Source of the DNA: an uncultured Verrucomicrobiota bacterium
GTDB lineage: Bacteria; Verrucomicrobiota; Verrucomicrobiae; Opitutales; Opitutaceae
Length of the DNA: 49,173 nt
Reading direction: 5' to 3'
NCBI GenBank assembly: GCA_946482165.1
Contig: CAMLQS010000003.1
Coordinates: forward strand, 1 to 49,173
In this document: positions 1 through 7,790 of the stretch, piece by piece
Layout of the letters: the number at the start of each line of letters is the position of its first letter
Position numbering within the stretch: the first letter of the stretch is position 1
Position numbers and translations under genes: made by a program
Notes under the pieces: generated by a model
Seen by the model: only the letters and a program-made list of their open reading frames with translations
Told to the model about the DNA's origin: nothing
Database searches by the model: none

Positions 1-1631
1 ACGAAGCCGCGTTCCCACATCTGGATGAGCACGTCGCGGAAGCGCGGCAGACGGTAGGGCGGCAGCTCCATGATCATGAGCGGAGGCGCGCCACGCAGGA
101 GCGTCTTCTTGAAAAACCAGGCGAAGAAGAACGCCCCGATCGTGCCGAGCGAATACATGAGCAACATCAGGCCGACTTGCGTGAGCACGGGCACCTCGGT
201 GGTGCCGGCGATGGCGGCGATGAGCAGCAGGTAGACCGGTAGGCGCGCCGAGCAGCTCATGAAGGGCGCGACGAGGATGGTGACTAGGCGGTCCTTTGGC
301 TCCTCGATCGTGCGTGCGGCCATGACGCCGGGAATGGCGCAGGCGTAGGAACTGAGGAGCGGGATGAAGGATTTTCCGTTGAGGCCGACCTTGCTCATCA
401 CGCGGTCCATAATGAAGGCCGCCCGGGCCATGTAGCCGGTGCTTTCGAGGAAGCCGATGAAGAGAAACAGAATCAAAATCTGCGGCAGGAAGATGATCAC
501 GCCCTCGATGCCGGCGATGGCTCCGTCGATCACGAGGTCGTGAAGCGTGCCGGGCGGAATCATCGCGGAAACGTGGTCGGAAATCCACGCGACGAGCGTT
601 TCGATCCATCCCATCGGGATGCCCGCGAGGGTGAAGATCGCGAAGAACATCGTCGCCATGATCGCGGCGAAAATGACCCAGCCCCAAAGCGGGTGCGTGG
701 CGACGGCGTCGATCTTGTCGCTCAGCGCGAGGGTCGATTGCGTGGCGTGCGTTTGGTCGGATCCGGCGGGGGGAATGACGACATGCTGGACGAGTTTGCC
801 GATGGCGTCGTAACGCGCGGAGACAAGCGCGCCGCTCCAATCGGTTTTGTCGACGGTCCAACGGGCCTTCCACGTATCGAGGATCTTGGTCGTGGAGGCG
901 GAGAGCGGTGTGGAGCCGGAAACGCGAAGCGGATCGGGATCGGTGAGGAGGAGGAGGGCCTCGGCGCGGGCCACGAGCGGAGCCTTGGAGTCGGCGGCGA
1001 TGAGCGAGGCCTGCAACTCCGCGACGGCGGAGGCGAGCGGGGTGGGCACGTCCCAAGCGTGGCGCGGGAGTGGCAGGTCGTGGCGCGAGAGCGCGAGCTT
1101 GAGCTCGAGCAGGCCTTTGCCGTGGGCGGCTTCGCAGGGGATGACGGGGATGCCGAGTTCGTGCTCGAGGCGGGCGATGCGGATGTCGAGGCCGGCCTGG
1201 ACCGCGAGGTCCATCATGTTGAGCACGAGGACGACTGGCCGGCCGAGATCGAGGATCTGGTGGACGAGGTAGAGGTTGCGCTCGAGGTTGGTGGCGTCGG
1301 CGATGCAGACGATGCGGTCGGGCATCGGCGTGTCGCCACGGCGGCCGAGGAGCACGTCGCGCGTGACGGCCTCGTCGGGCGAGCGGGCCGCGAGCGAATA
1401 GGCGCCGGGCAGATCGATGAGCGTGAGCGGCTGGCCGTGTTGCGTATAGGCGGTGCCCACCTTGCGCTCGACCGTCACGCCTGGGTAGTTGCCGACCTTT
1501 TGTTTCAGGCCGGTGAGCGCGTTGAAGAGCGTGGATTTGCCGCAGTTGGGATTGCCGACCAGCGCGTAGACCGGAGTGCGGGTGGCGGTGCCGGAATGCA
1601 TGGCGTTGGAAGGGGAGGCTGCGTTGCTCAT
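1..1631 (-). CDS. feoB: Ferrous iron transporter FeoB (3' end cut by window edge)
   Basis: FeoB is the inner-membrane Fe(II) permease with a cytosolic N-terminal G domain. Reading back from the ATG at 1631-1629 gives 543 residues in one open frame before the window edge. The G domain shows G1 GNPNCGKST (residues 26-34), a GNYPGVTVE switch region (48-56), G3 DLPG (73-76) and G4 NMMD (138-141). A membrane domain follows with several hydrophobic segments from about residue 330, including the FeoB gate-like stretch APFMSCSARLPVY. FeoB is usually 650-800 residues, so roughly the last hundred or more are missing. It is the last visible gene of a minus-strand run after two FeoA-type genes. The start is the first ATG; a second ATG lies 10 codons in, and no clear ribosome binding site separates them. 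Identification is secure. Confidence 0.96.
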   Translation of the reverse strand, partial: MSNAASPSNAMHSGTATRTPVYALVGNPNCGKSTLFNALTGLKQKVGNYPGVTVERKVGTAYTQHGQPLTLIDLPGAYSLAARSPDEAVTRDVLLGRRGDTPMPDRIVCIADATNLERNLYLVHQILDLGRPVVLVLNMMDLAVQAGLDIRIARLEHELGIPVIPCEAAHGKGLLELKLALSRHDLPLPRHAWDVPTPLASAVAELQASLIAADSKAPLVARAEALLLLTDPDPLRVSGSTPLSASTTKILDTWKARWTVDKTDWSGALVSARYDAIGKLVQHVVIPPAGSDQTHATQSTLALSDKIDAVATHPLWGWVIFAAIMATMFFAIFTLAGIPMGWIETLVAWISDHVSAMIPPGTLHDLVIDGAIAGIEGVIIFLPQILILFLFIGFLESTGYMARAAFIMDRVMSKVGLNGKSFIPLLSSYACAIPGVMAARTIEEPKDRLVTILVAPFMSCSARLPVYLLLIAAIAGTTEVPVLTQVGLMLLMYSLGTIGAFFFAWFFKKTLLRGAPPLMIMELPPYRLPRFRDVLIQMWERGF

Positions 1632-1643
1632 GAGCGCGCTGGT

Positions 1644-1699
1644 AATGACGAATGACGAATGACTAATGACTAATGACTAATGACTAATGACTAATGCCG
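1644..1699 (+). repeat. Tandem heptamer array AATGACT
   Basis: Eight back-to-back 7-bp units run AATGACG, AATGACG, then five AATGACT, then AATGCCG. They lie just upstream of the feoB start codon, in the feoA-feoB gap. A shorter array of the complementary heptamer sits 58 bp further on, so the transcript could fold between the two. Function unknown. Confidence 0.9.
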
Positions 1700-1756
1700 A
1701 GTGAGAGGTGACTATGACGGTGTCGAAGAGAAGCGGAGTGGCGGAGTGCTGGGGCC

Positions 1757-1784
1757 ATTAGTCATTCGACATTGGTCATTCGTC
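1757..1784 (-). repeat. Inverted partner of the heptamer array
   Basis: Four 7-bp units, ATTAGTC, ATTCGAC, ATTGGTC and ATTCGTC, are degenerate reverse complements of the AATGACT array at 1644-1699. The last unit overlaps the feoA stop codon. With the first array it forms a long imperfect inverted repeat that separates feoA from feoB. Confidence 0.75.
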
Positions 1785-2025
1785 ATTTCGTGGAGCTCGA
1801 AGCCTCGGCTTCGAGCTCCACGAGCGCGGCTTCGGACTTGCGGAGGGAAAGGCGGTAGCCGCGGACCTGGATCTCGATCGGGTCGCCGAGCGGGGCGGTG
1901 CGGACGAGCGTAACGCGCGTGCCGGGGAGCATGCCCATCTCACGCAGGCGGGTGAAGGCGGGGCCGGATTGCGGATAGGCGCTGATCGTGGCGGAGGCGC
2001 CGACGGCGAGTTGAGCGAGCGTCAT
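1783..2025 (-). CDS. feoA: FeoA domain protein
   Basis: FeoA is a small SH3-like cytosolic protein that works with FeoB in Fe(II) uptake. The 80-residue product fits the usual 75-85. It carries the family landmarks: an N-terminal MTLAQLAVG strand, FTRLREMGMLPG (residues 24-35), the hydrophobic strands VTLVRTAPLGDPIEIQVRG, and the closing YRLSLRKSEAALVEL. The frame is open further upstream, but that extension is low-complexity and unlike FeoA, so the ATG at 2025-2023 is chosen. There is no convincing ribosome binding site. It lies between a second FeoA-type gene and feoB on the same strand, and repeat arrays fill the gap to feoB. Cotranscription with feoB is likely. Confidence 0.92.
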   Translation of the reverse strand: MTLAQLAVGASATISAYPQSGPAFTRLREMGMLPGTRVTLVRTAPLGDPIEIQVRGYRLSLRKSEAALVELEAEASSSTK

Positions 2026-2083
2026 GGGAGGGAGGAGAGCGGAGACCTGAAACCTGAAGAGGGAAAAAGAGTGGCGTGGCGGC

Positions 2084-2134
2084 GATGTAGACCAGTCCGG
2101 TGGCTTGGCCGCCCGATCAGCGGTCGGGCTTACA
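2084..2134. repeat. Dispersed 51-bp palindromic element, copy 1
   Basis: This stretch begins GATGTAGACC and ends CGGTCGGGCTTACA. It matches 14449-14499 along its whole length with scattered substitutions and one small indel. Its ends are partly complementary (TGTAG with CTACA in the better copy), so it can form a hairpin. It lies between the two FeoA-type genes. It looks like a genome-dispersed, REP-like intergenic element. Confidence 0.75.
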
Positions 2135-2141
2135 CGCGGCG

Positions 2142-2408
2142 TCAGGCTCGCAGCCCGGAGGGCTCCACGAGGATGGCGGCGGCGGCATCGTGGCTGAGGG
2201 CAAGGCGACAGCCGTTGACCACGCAGATAAACGGCCCGCGGCCGCCGACTTTGGTCACGAAGGCGCGTTCGCCAAAACCCATTTCCCGCACGCGTTGGCA
2301 AAAAGCAGCTTCTCCTGTCAGCGCACACACGCGGCCCGAGCTGCCGGCGGGCAGCTGGCAGAGCGGCAAAGGCTCGGGACGAAGGCGATCAAGGGCGGCG
2401 GAGGGCAC
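2142..2408 (-). CDS. Second FeoA-type protein
   Basis: A second FeoA-family protein, about 88 residues. The core from LPLCQLPAGSSGRVCALTG through FCQRVREMGFGERAFV to the C-terminal GCRLALSHDAAAAILV aligns with the three-strand FeoA pattern of the neighbouring feoA, including the REMG motif. It also has three cysteines that neighbouring feoA lacks. Many feo operons carry two FeoA genes, and the extra copy is thought to modulate the G domain. The start is uncertain. The frame has no ATG near the domain, so the GTG at 2408-2406 is used here; a TTG at 2423-2421 is possible but would fall inside the predicted operator. This is probably the first gene of the feo transcription unit. Confidence 0.85.
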   Translation of the reverse strand: MPSAALDRLRPEPLPLCQLPAGSSGRVCALTGEAAFCQRVREMGFGERAFVTKVGGRGPFICVVNGCRLALSHDAAAAILVEPSGLRA

Positions 2409-2424
2409 GGGAGAGCGAGCCAAA

Positions 2425-2439
2425 TAAGACTGAGTCTCA
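2425..2439. promoter_or_regulatory. Fur-box-like 7-1-7 palindrome
   Basis: The plus strand reads TAAGACT G AGTCTCA. The arms are complementary at all but one position, in the 7-1-7 layout of classical Fur boxes, and share T/A positions with the Fur consensus. A perfect TTGACA lies next to it on the minus strand (2446-2441), oriented towards the feo genes. The site lies 17-31 bp upstream of the first FeoA-type gene and about 110 bp before the divergent MFS gene. Iron-responsive control is an inference from sequence and context. Confidence 0.6.
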
Positions 2440-2551
2440 CTGTCAACTGTCGGGCCATGCGGGTCCTGCGCAGGCGGGTTCGGCTGGATTCGGACTGCGC
2501 GGCAGGCTGGCGTCGCGGCGAAGGCTGGGTTTGGGTGCGCGCCTTTTTCGC

Positions 2552-3727
2552 ATGGCGAATTCCGACACAGAGGCATTTCCGAAAGCGCGACGGCTGACGT
2601 GGCTTTGCTATGGGGCCATGATGTGCCTCGCGATCGGGCTCAACCTGCTGCCGGTGTTTCTGACCGCGCTGAGCCAGCTTTATGGCGGCGCGGCGGGACT
2701 GAGCGGCGAGCAGCTCGGGCGCTTGGGCGCGGCGGCTTTCGCGGGCTTGGTGGTCGGCATTTTGGTCACGGGGCCGTTGGCGGATCGCTGGGGCGCGAAA
2801 CCGTTCGCTCAACTTGGCAACGCGCTGATCGCGGCGGCGCTCGTCGCGGCGGGCTTGGCGCCGAGCTACGGTTTTCTGGGCGTCGCGCTTTTCGTGCTCG
2901 GGCTGGGCGCGGGCATTCTCGACATGGTGCTGAGTCCGGTGGTGGCGGCTTTGAATCCGGCGCGGCGGGCGGCGGCGATGAACTGGCTGCACTCCTTCTA
3001 CGCGGTCGGCGCGGTGGTGACGATCCTCGCGGGCACCCTGGTGCTGAAGGCGGGCTTTGGCTGGCGCGCGGCCTGCCTCGTGCTCGCGCCCTTGCCGCTC
3101 GTGTTGATGGCGATGTTCGCGCCTCTGCGGTTTCCGGCGATGAGCACCGAGGGGATGGAGCGGACGCGACTGCGGGATTTGCTGCGCGACCGTTGGTTCT
3201 GGGGCGCGCTGGCGGCGATCTTTCTCGGCGGGGCGACGGAGCTGGGCATGGCTCAGTGGTTGCCGGCCTACGCGGAGACGACGCTGGGTTATCCGGCCTG
3301 GGCGGGCGGGGCCGCGCTGCTGGCTTTTTCCGTGGCGATGGCGCTCGGGCGCATGGTGGTGGGCGCGACGGAGGGTCGGATGGATCCGAACCGCGTGATG
3401 GCGTGGGGTTGCGGGCTCTCGGTGGTGTTTTTTCTGGTCGGCTCTTTCGCGCCGTGGTCGGCGCTCGCGTTGGCGGGCTGCGTGGCGGCGGGCTTCACGG
3501 GGAGTTGCCTGTGGCCGACGATGCTCGCGGTGGCCGCGGACCGGCATCCGGAGGGCGGCGCGACGATGTTCGGCGCGCTCGCGGCGCTGGGCAACGCCGG
3601 TGGAATCGTGATGCCCTGGGTGGTCGGCGCGGTCGCGGATGTGAGCGATCTGCGCTGGGGCCTCGCGGTGTCCGCGCTCGCGCCGGCGCTGATGCTGCCG
3701 CTGGTGCTCGGGTTGCGGCGGCGGTGA
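2552..3727 (+). CDS. Major facilitator superfamily transporter
   Basis: A 391-residue integral membrane protein with about 12 hydrophobic segments. The MFS motif A is present after the second segment as GPLADRWGAK (around residues 69-78), and charged linkers such as PLRFPAMSTEGMERTRLRD split the protein into two six-helix halves. The overall pattern, with glycine-rich helices such as GLGAGILDMVLSP, recalls the fucose/glucose-type (FHS-like) MFS branch. The substrate cannot be read from the sequence. The ATG at 2552 is preferred over an in-frame TTG at 2531. The gene is divergent from the feo genes across a 143-bp interval that holds the Fur-like box, so a role linked to iron is possible but unproven. 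A perfect hairpin follows the stop. Confidence 0.88.
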   Translation: MANSDTEAFPKARRLTWLCYGAMMCLAIGLNLLPVFLTALSQLYGGAAGLSGEQLGRLGAAAFAGLVVGILVTGPLADRWGAKPFAQLGNALIAAALVAAGLAPSYGFLGVALFVLGLGAGILDMVLSPVVAALNPARRAAAMNWLHSFYAVGAVVTILAGTLVLKAGFGWRAACLVLAPLPLVLMAMFAPLRFPAMSTEGMERTRLRDLLRDRWFWGALAAIFLGGATELGMAQWLPAYAETTLGYPAWAGGAALLAFSVAMALGRMVVGATEGRMDPNRVMAWGCGLSVVFFLVGSFAPWSALALAGCVAAGFTGSCLWPTMLAVAADRHPEGGATMFGALAALGNAGGIVMPWVVGAVADVSDLRWGLAVSALAPALMLPLVLGLRRR

Positions 3728-3730
3728 TGA

Positions 3731-3749
3731 GGATCGCGGCCCGCGATCC
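3731..3749. terminator. Hairpin after the MFS gene
   Basis: Perfect 9-bp arms GGATCGCGG and CCGCGATCC flank a single C, starting 3 bp after the MFS stop codon. There is no T-run, so it is either a weak terminator or a transcript-end stabiliser. Its right edge overlaps the start of the next palindrome. Confidence 0.45.
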
Positions 3750-3772
3750 AATGTTCGTAATACGAACATTGG
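3748..3772. repeat. 25-bp perfect palindrome, copy 1
   Basis: Twelve-base arms CCAATGTTCGTA and TACGAACATTGG flank a central A. An identical copy lies at 10027-10051 in another intergenic region. Perfect symmetry, identity between copies, and positions 80-115 bp upstream of plus-strand start codons fit either a regulator binding site or a mobile REP-like unit. Confidence 0.85.
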
Positions 3773-3810
3773 TCCGGTTCGGGCTTGCGGCGGACTTGGC
3801 CGGGTGCGGG

Positions 3811-3837
3811 TTGTCAGGGTTTTGTCAGGCTATCGAT
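3811..3837 (+). promoter_or_regulatory. PhoB-box-like direct repeat, copy 1
   Basis: Two TTGTCAG heptamers repeat with an 11-bp period and are followed by GCTATCGAT. The layout matches OmpR/PhoB-family sites, where CTGTCAT-like heptamers recur every 11 bp. The same 27 bp, with one substitution, sits upstream of the next gene at 5790-5816. Control by a PhoB-like activator is an inference. Confidence 0.55.
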
Positions 3838-3886
3838 CCCGTGCGGATGGCGGCGCATAGGTGACGGCGTCACCCGTTCCGCTTCG

Positions 3887-5758
3887 ATGAAACGACCACC
3901 CTTTGCCCTCTCGTTTTGCGTCCATCCTTTCGCGGCTTTCGCCGCTTTTCTCGCTCTCTTTCCGCCGGCCACTCTCTTGTTCGCCGATTCGTTCGCCGAG
4001 GGCGCGGGAGCGATCCCCGTTGAATCACGGATCGATGCCGCGACCGTGTATCCGGACCGCGCGGTGGTGAGCCGCGTGGCGAAACTGCGCGTCGCGGCGG
4101 GCACGAACGCGTTTGTTTTCGACGCGCTCCCCGCGGAGTTGGTGGACGACTCGGTGCAGGTGTCGGCGCAGGGTGCGGTGGCCGCGAGCCTGCTCGATGT
4201 TTCGGTGCGCACGATCTATTTGAGCGTCGAGCCGGACGCTCGCGTGCGAGCGGCGGCGGAACGCGTCGTCGAGCTGCGCCGTCGGGAGCTTGAGCTCGGC
4301 GACGAGAGCCAGCTCGTCGGATCGCAAAGGGCCCTCGTGGCCACGATCGAGCAAAGCTACCTCGCCCCCGCGCCCGCCGCGACGAGCGGCGGCGCTCCTT
4401 CGTCTCCGGCGGCGCGGCTCTCGCTGGACGACTACGGGAAGTTCATGGACTTCTCGGAGGCACGACGCCGGCGAATCGAAAAGGAGGCGCGCGGCCTGGC
4501 GGTGTCGCAGGCGGCGCTGGCCGAGGAGATCGGGGCGGCGGAGAAGGAGTTCGCCCGCCTGCGCGGCGAGCAGCCTGCGCGTCGCCTGGAAAAACGTGTG
4601 ACGGTCCGTCTGGCGGCGACCGAGGCGGGAGAGCTGCGGGTGAACCTGCGTTATGCGGTGCCTGGAGCGGATTGGACGCCGGCGTATGACGCGCGGCTAT
4701 TGAGCGCGGAGCGGACGGTGCGGCTCGACGCCTTCGGCCTTGTGCGAAATCGCACCGGCGAGGATTGGCGGGATGTGGAGCTCACGCTCTCGACCGCGCG
4801 CCCCGGACTCGGTGGCGCGGCGCCGGAAGTGGTGCCATGGCGGATAACGGCGGCGGGCTGGTCGGAGCGGTCCTGGTCGTTGTTCGGGTTTTGCCAGAAG
4901 AAGCCGAAGCGACCTGATCCAACCGCCACAATTATCGGGCAGCAGGGGACCTTGAGCCCCGGTGATGCGGGCATGTTCTCTGCCGCCGCCGGGACGGGAC
5001 TGACGGTGGACGGGCTGCTCGCGGCGAGCGAGCCGGCGGAGCCGGTCTTCGCGCCGCGCGAGGCGAAGTTCGCGGGCGCGAGCACCGAGACGGGGGCGAC
5101 CAGCGCGAGTTTCCGCATCGCCACGCCGACCACGCTCGCGAGCGACAACACTCCGCGGCGCGTGCCGATCGGCACGCGTTCGTTCCCGGCCGAGCTCAAC
5201 TACGACACCGCCCCGAAGTGGCAGGAGACGGCCTACCTGGCGGCGCGAGTGAAGAACACGAGCGAACTCCCCTTCCTCGGCGGCGCCTTGAACGCGTTTC
5301 TCGACGAGGGTTTCGTGGCGGTCTCGCGGTTGGAGACGACGATGCCCGGCGAGGAGTTTGTTCTCGATTTCGGGGCGGACGAGGGCGTGGCGGTCAAACG
5401 AACGGTGCTGTCGCGCTTAACCGATGATCGCGGAATCGCGTCGAAGGGACGGCGCACGACCTACGACATCCTGACGACGGTGACGAACCACAAGCGGACG
5501 TCGGAGCGGGTCGTGGTCCGGGACGCCCTGCCGGTCTCGTCGGACGAGAAAGTCGAGGTGAAGCTGGCCGCGCCCGCGGAGCGCGAGTTCCTCAAGCCCG
5601 AGGAGGCCGCCGACGAGGCGTGGAAGGCCGGCGTCGTGCGCGGGCCGGAGGGCCGCATAGCCTGGCGGTTGGAGCTCAAGCCGGGAGAAAAGCGCGAGCT
5701 GCCGATGCGGTTCAGCATCGAGCATCCGGCCGGGCTCGTCGTCGAGGGGGTCGACTGA
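3887..5758 (+). CDS. MuiA-family exported protein (DUF4140/DUF4139), copy 1
   Basis: A 623-residue exported protein of the mucoidy-inhibitor MuiA family. A signal peptide covers about residues 1-28 (MKRPPFALSF onward, hydrophobic, ending near LLFA). A DUF4140-like N-terminal domain follows, containing the conserved ATVYPDRAVVSR. Next comes a charged helical, probably coiled-coil stretch (about residues 120-240), then the C-terminal DUF4139 domain with WTPAYDARL, NRTGEDW and TAYLAARVKNTSELPFLGG. The biochemical role of the family is unknown. The ATG at 3887 is chosen because it begins the signal peptide. A middle segment (about residues 318-400, including FCQKKPKRPDP) has no counterpart in the downstream paralogue. 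The gene and its upstream direct repeat are duplicated immediately downstream. Confidence 0.88.
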   Translation: MKRPPFALSFCVHPFAAFAAFLALFPPATLLFADSFAEGAGAIPVESRIDAATVYPDRAVVSRVAKLRVAAGTNAFVFDALPAELVDDSVQVSAQGAVAASLLDVSVRTIYLSVEPDARVRAAAERVVELRRRELELGDESQLVGSQRALVATIEQSYLAPAPAATSGGAPSSPAARLSLDDYGKFMDFSEARRRRIEKEARGLAVSQAALAEEIGAAEKEFARLRGEQPARRLEKRVTVRLAATEAGELRVNLRYAVPGADWTPAYDARLLSAERTVRLDAFGLVRNRTGEDWRDVELTLSTARPGLGGAAPEVVPWRITAAGWSERSWSLFGFCQKKPKRPDPTATIIGQQGTLSPGDAGMFSAAAGTGLTVDGLLAASEPAEPVFAPREAKFAGASTETGATSASFRIATPTTLASDNTPRRVPIGTRSFPAELNYDTAPKWQETAYLAARVKNTSELPFLGGALNAFLDEGFVAVSRLETTMPGEEFVLDFGADEGVAVKRTVLSRLTDDRGIASKGRRTTYDILTTVTNHKRTSERVVVRDALPVSSDEKVEVKLAAPAEREFLKPEEAADEAWKAGVVRGPEGRIAWRLELKPGEKRELPMRFSIEHPAGLVVEGVD

Positions 5759-5789
5759 GCCGATTCCGGGGCGCGGAGTGGACGCGAGT

Positions 5790-5816
5790 TTGTCAGGCTT
5801 TTGTCAGGCTATCGAT
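5790..5816 (+). promoter_or_regulatory. PhoB-box-like direct repeat, copy 2
   Basis: This is the same TTGTCAG - 4 bp - TTGTCAG arrangement, followed by GCTATCGAT, as at 3811-3837, differing at one base. It is 46 bp upstream of the second MuiA-family start. Its conservation, while flanking intergenic DNA has diverged, argues for a functional site. Confidence 0.55.
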
Positions 5817-5862
5817 TTTGGGAACGGGGCGGATACAAAACGGTCGTAACGCACCACCATCC

Positions 5863-7707
5863 ATGAACATCCAGTCTCACCGCTCCCTGTCAGCTCTCGC
5901 GGCGTTCGCCGCTTTTGCCGCGGCCCTGCCGCTCGTGTCGCCCATCTCGCTTTCGGCGGCGACCGAGGCGTCTCATTCCGCCGCGGCGGGCGCGACAAAC
6001 CCGATCCAGGCCGAGTCGAAAATCACCGCCGCCACCGTGTATCCCGACCGCGCGGTCGTGAGTCGCGTGGCGACGGCGAAAGTCAGCGCGGGCACGAACG
6101 AGGTCGTTTTCGCCGGCTTGCCCTCGGGCTTGGTGGACGACTCCGTGCAGGTGACGGCGAAAGGCTCGGTCGCGGCGAGCCTGCTCGATATCGCGACGCG
6201 CACGGTGTTCGTCACGGCCGAGCCCGACGCGCGCGTGAAAGCCTTGGAGGACAAATTGGTCGAGTTGCGGCGCGAGGAGCGGGCGCTCAACGACCAGAAC
6301 GCTCTCCTCGAATCGCAACGCGCGCTTTTGGGCACGATCGAGAAAGCCTACACGACGCCCACGCCCGGCGCCGCGGGCGCGACTCCGCCGGCGCGGCCCG
6401 CGTTGGAGGACTACGCCAAGCTCCTGAGCTTCTCCGCCGAGCAGCGGGCGCGTTTGGACGAGCAGGCGCGGAAGCTGGAGCGGGATCGCGCCGCCCTCGG
6501 CGAAAAGATCGCCGCGAGCGAGGCCCAGTTGAACGAGATTCGCGGCAAACAGCCCGGTCGCCGCGCGACGAAGGCCGTCACCGTTCGCCTCGCCGCTCCG
6601 GCCGCCGGCGAACTCGAGGTGCGCTTGAGCTACGCGATCTCCGGCGCGAGTTGGACGCCGGCCTACGACGCCCGGCTGCGCAGCGCCGAGCGCAAGGTGC
6701 AGCTGGATGCCTTCGGTCTCGTGCGCAATTCGACCGGCGAGGATTGGAAGAGCGTCGATCTAACGCTTTCGACCGCGCGGCCCGGCCTCGGCGGCTCGGC
6801 GCCGGAGGTCACGCCGTGGTATGTGGATGTTTCCCGGGTCGTCTACGGCAAGGTGGCGAGCAGCTCGATGGCGCTGGATCGCGCCGCGGGCATGACGAGC
6901 GCGGCCGCGAAGGGCGCTTTCTCCAACGACGTCCGGATGCTTTCGGCCGCCGGCGAACAATACTTTCTCAACGTGTCCGCCGACGCTCCAGCGAGCCCTC
7001 CGGCCGAGGCGGCGACTTTCGCGGCGGCCGAGATTGCCTCCGCCGCCACCAGCGCGAGCTTCCGCATCGCGACGCCGGTGTCGCTCGCGAGCGACAACAC
7101 CCCGCAGCGCGTGCCGGTCGGCGCGGCGAGTTTCGAGGCCGGACTCCAGTATCAAGCGACGCCCAAATTGCAGGAGACCGCCTACCTCGCGGCCTACGTG
7201 CTCAACACGAGCGAACTGCCTTTTCTCGGCGGTGCGATGAACGTGTTTCTCGATGACACCTTCGTGGCCTCCTCGCGGCTGGCGACGACGATGCCGGGCG
7301 AAAAATTCACGCTCAATCTCGGCGCCGACGAAGGCATTTCCATCAAGCGCAAGATCGTGTCGCGCTTCACCGAGGACACGGGTTTCACCACGCGGGGCCG
7401 CCGCACGACCTACGAGATCCTCGTGACGGTGACGAACAACAAGCGCACGGCCGAGCGAGTGGTTGTGAAGGATGCGGCGCCGGTGGCGCGCGACGAAAAG
7501 ATCCTGGTGAAACTGCTCGCGCCGATGGAGCGCGAGCTGCTGAAGCCGGAGGACGCCGCAGTGCAACCTCCGCGCCCCGGCATCGCCCGCGCGGCCGATG
7601 GGAAGATCACTTGGCGCTTTGACCTGAAGCCTGGCGAAAAGCGCGAGCTGCCTCTGAAATTCAGCATCGAACACCCGGCGGATTTGCCGGTGACCGGCGT
7701 GGAGTAA
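5863..7707 (+). CDS. MuiA-family exported protein (DUF4140/DUF4139), copy 2
   Basis: A 614-residue paralogue of the preceding gene with the same architecture: signal peptide (about residues 1-32, ending near LSAA), DUF4140-like domain with AATVYPDRAVVSR, a charged coiled-coil segment (about 118-225), and DUF4139 with SWTPAYDARL, NSTGEDW, TAYLAAYVLNTSELPFLGG and TTYEILVTVTNNKR. Both copies close with a near-identical LKPGEKRELP and FSIEHPA stretch. The middle segment (about 325-385, from WYVDVSRVVYG) differs completely from copy 1. The ATG at 5863 begins the signal peptide; the frame is open further upstream, but that part overlaps the previous gene. A strong bidirectional terminator follows. 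The function is unknown; an envelope location is likely. Confidence 0.88.
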   Translation: MNIQSHRSLSALAAFAAFAAALPLVSPISLSAATEASHSAAAGATNPIQAESKITAATVYPDRAVVSRVATAKVSAGTNEVVFAGLPSGLVDDSVQVTAKGSVAASLLDIATRTVFVTAEPDARVKALEDKLVELRREERALNDQNALLESQRALLGTIEKAYTTPTPGAAGATPPARPALEDYAKLLSFSAEQRARLDEQARKLERDRAALGEKIAASEAQLNEIRGKQPGRRATKAVTVRLAAPAAGELEVRLSYAISGASWTPAYDARLRSAERKVQLDAFGLVRNSTGEDWKSVDLTLSTARPGLGGSAPEVTPWYVDVSRVVYGKVASSSMALDRAAGMTSAAAKGAFSNDVRMLSAAGEQYFLNVSADAPASPPAEAATFAAAEIASAATSASFRIATPVSLASDNTPQRVPVGAASFEAGLQYQATPKLQETAYLAAYVLNTSELPFLGGAMNVFLDDTFVASSRLATTMPGEKFTLNLGADEGISIKRKIVSRFTEDTGFTTRGRRTTYEILVTVTNNKRTAERVVVKDAAPVARDEKILVKLLAPMERELLKPEDAAVQPPRPGIARAADGKITWRFDLKPGEKRELPLKFSIEHPADLPVTGVE

Positions 7708-7728
7708 GCCTGCTTCGAATTCGTCCGC

Positions 7729-7763
7729 AAAAAAGCCCGTCCCGAAAAGGGGCGGGCTTTTTG
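7729..7763. terminator. Bidirectional rho-independent terminator
   Basis: A GC stem (AAAAGCCCGTCCC against GGGGCGGGCTTTTT) with a short GAAAA loop is flanked by an A-run on the left and a T-run on the right. It sits between the convergent MuiA copy 2 and topoisomerase genes and can stop transcription from both sides. Confidence 0.88.
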
Positions 7764-7790
7764 CGCGCGGCGGCGACGCGAGGGACCGGC

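Noticed and set aside
540..1655. Long plus-strand open frame opposite feoB, rich in Arg, Gly, Glu
   Set aside because: It is antisense to the clear FeoB G domain; such frames are a by-product of high GC.
1644..1699. CRISPR array
   Set aside because: The repeats are 7 bp without spacers, so it is a simple tandem repeat.
2318..3769. 483-residue minus-strand open frame opposite the MFS gene
   Set aside because: Low-complexity Arg/His/Pro content, antisense to a membrane protein with intact motifs.
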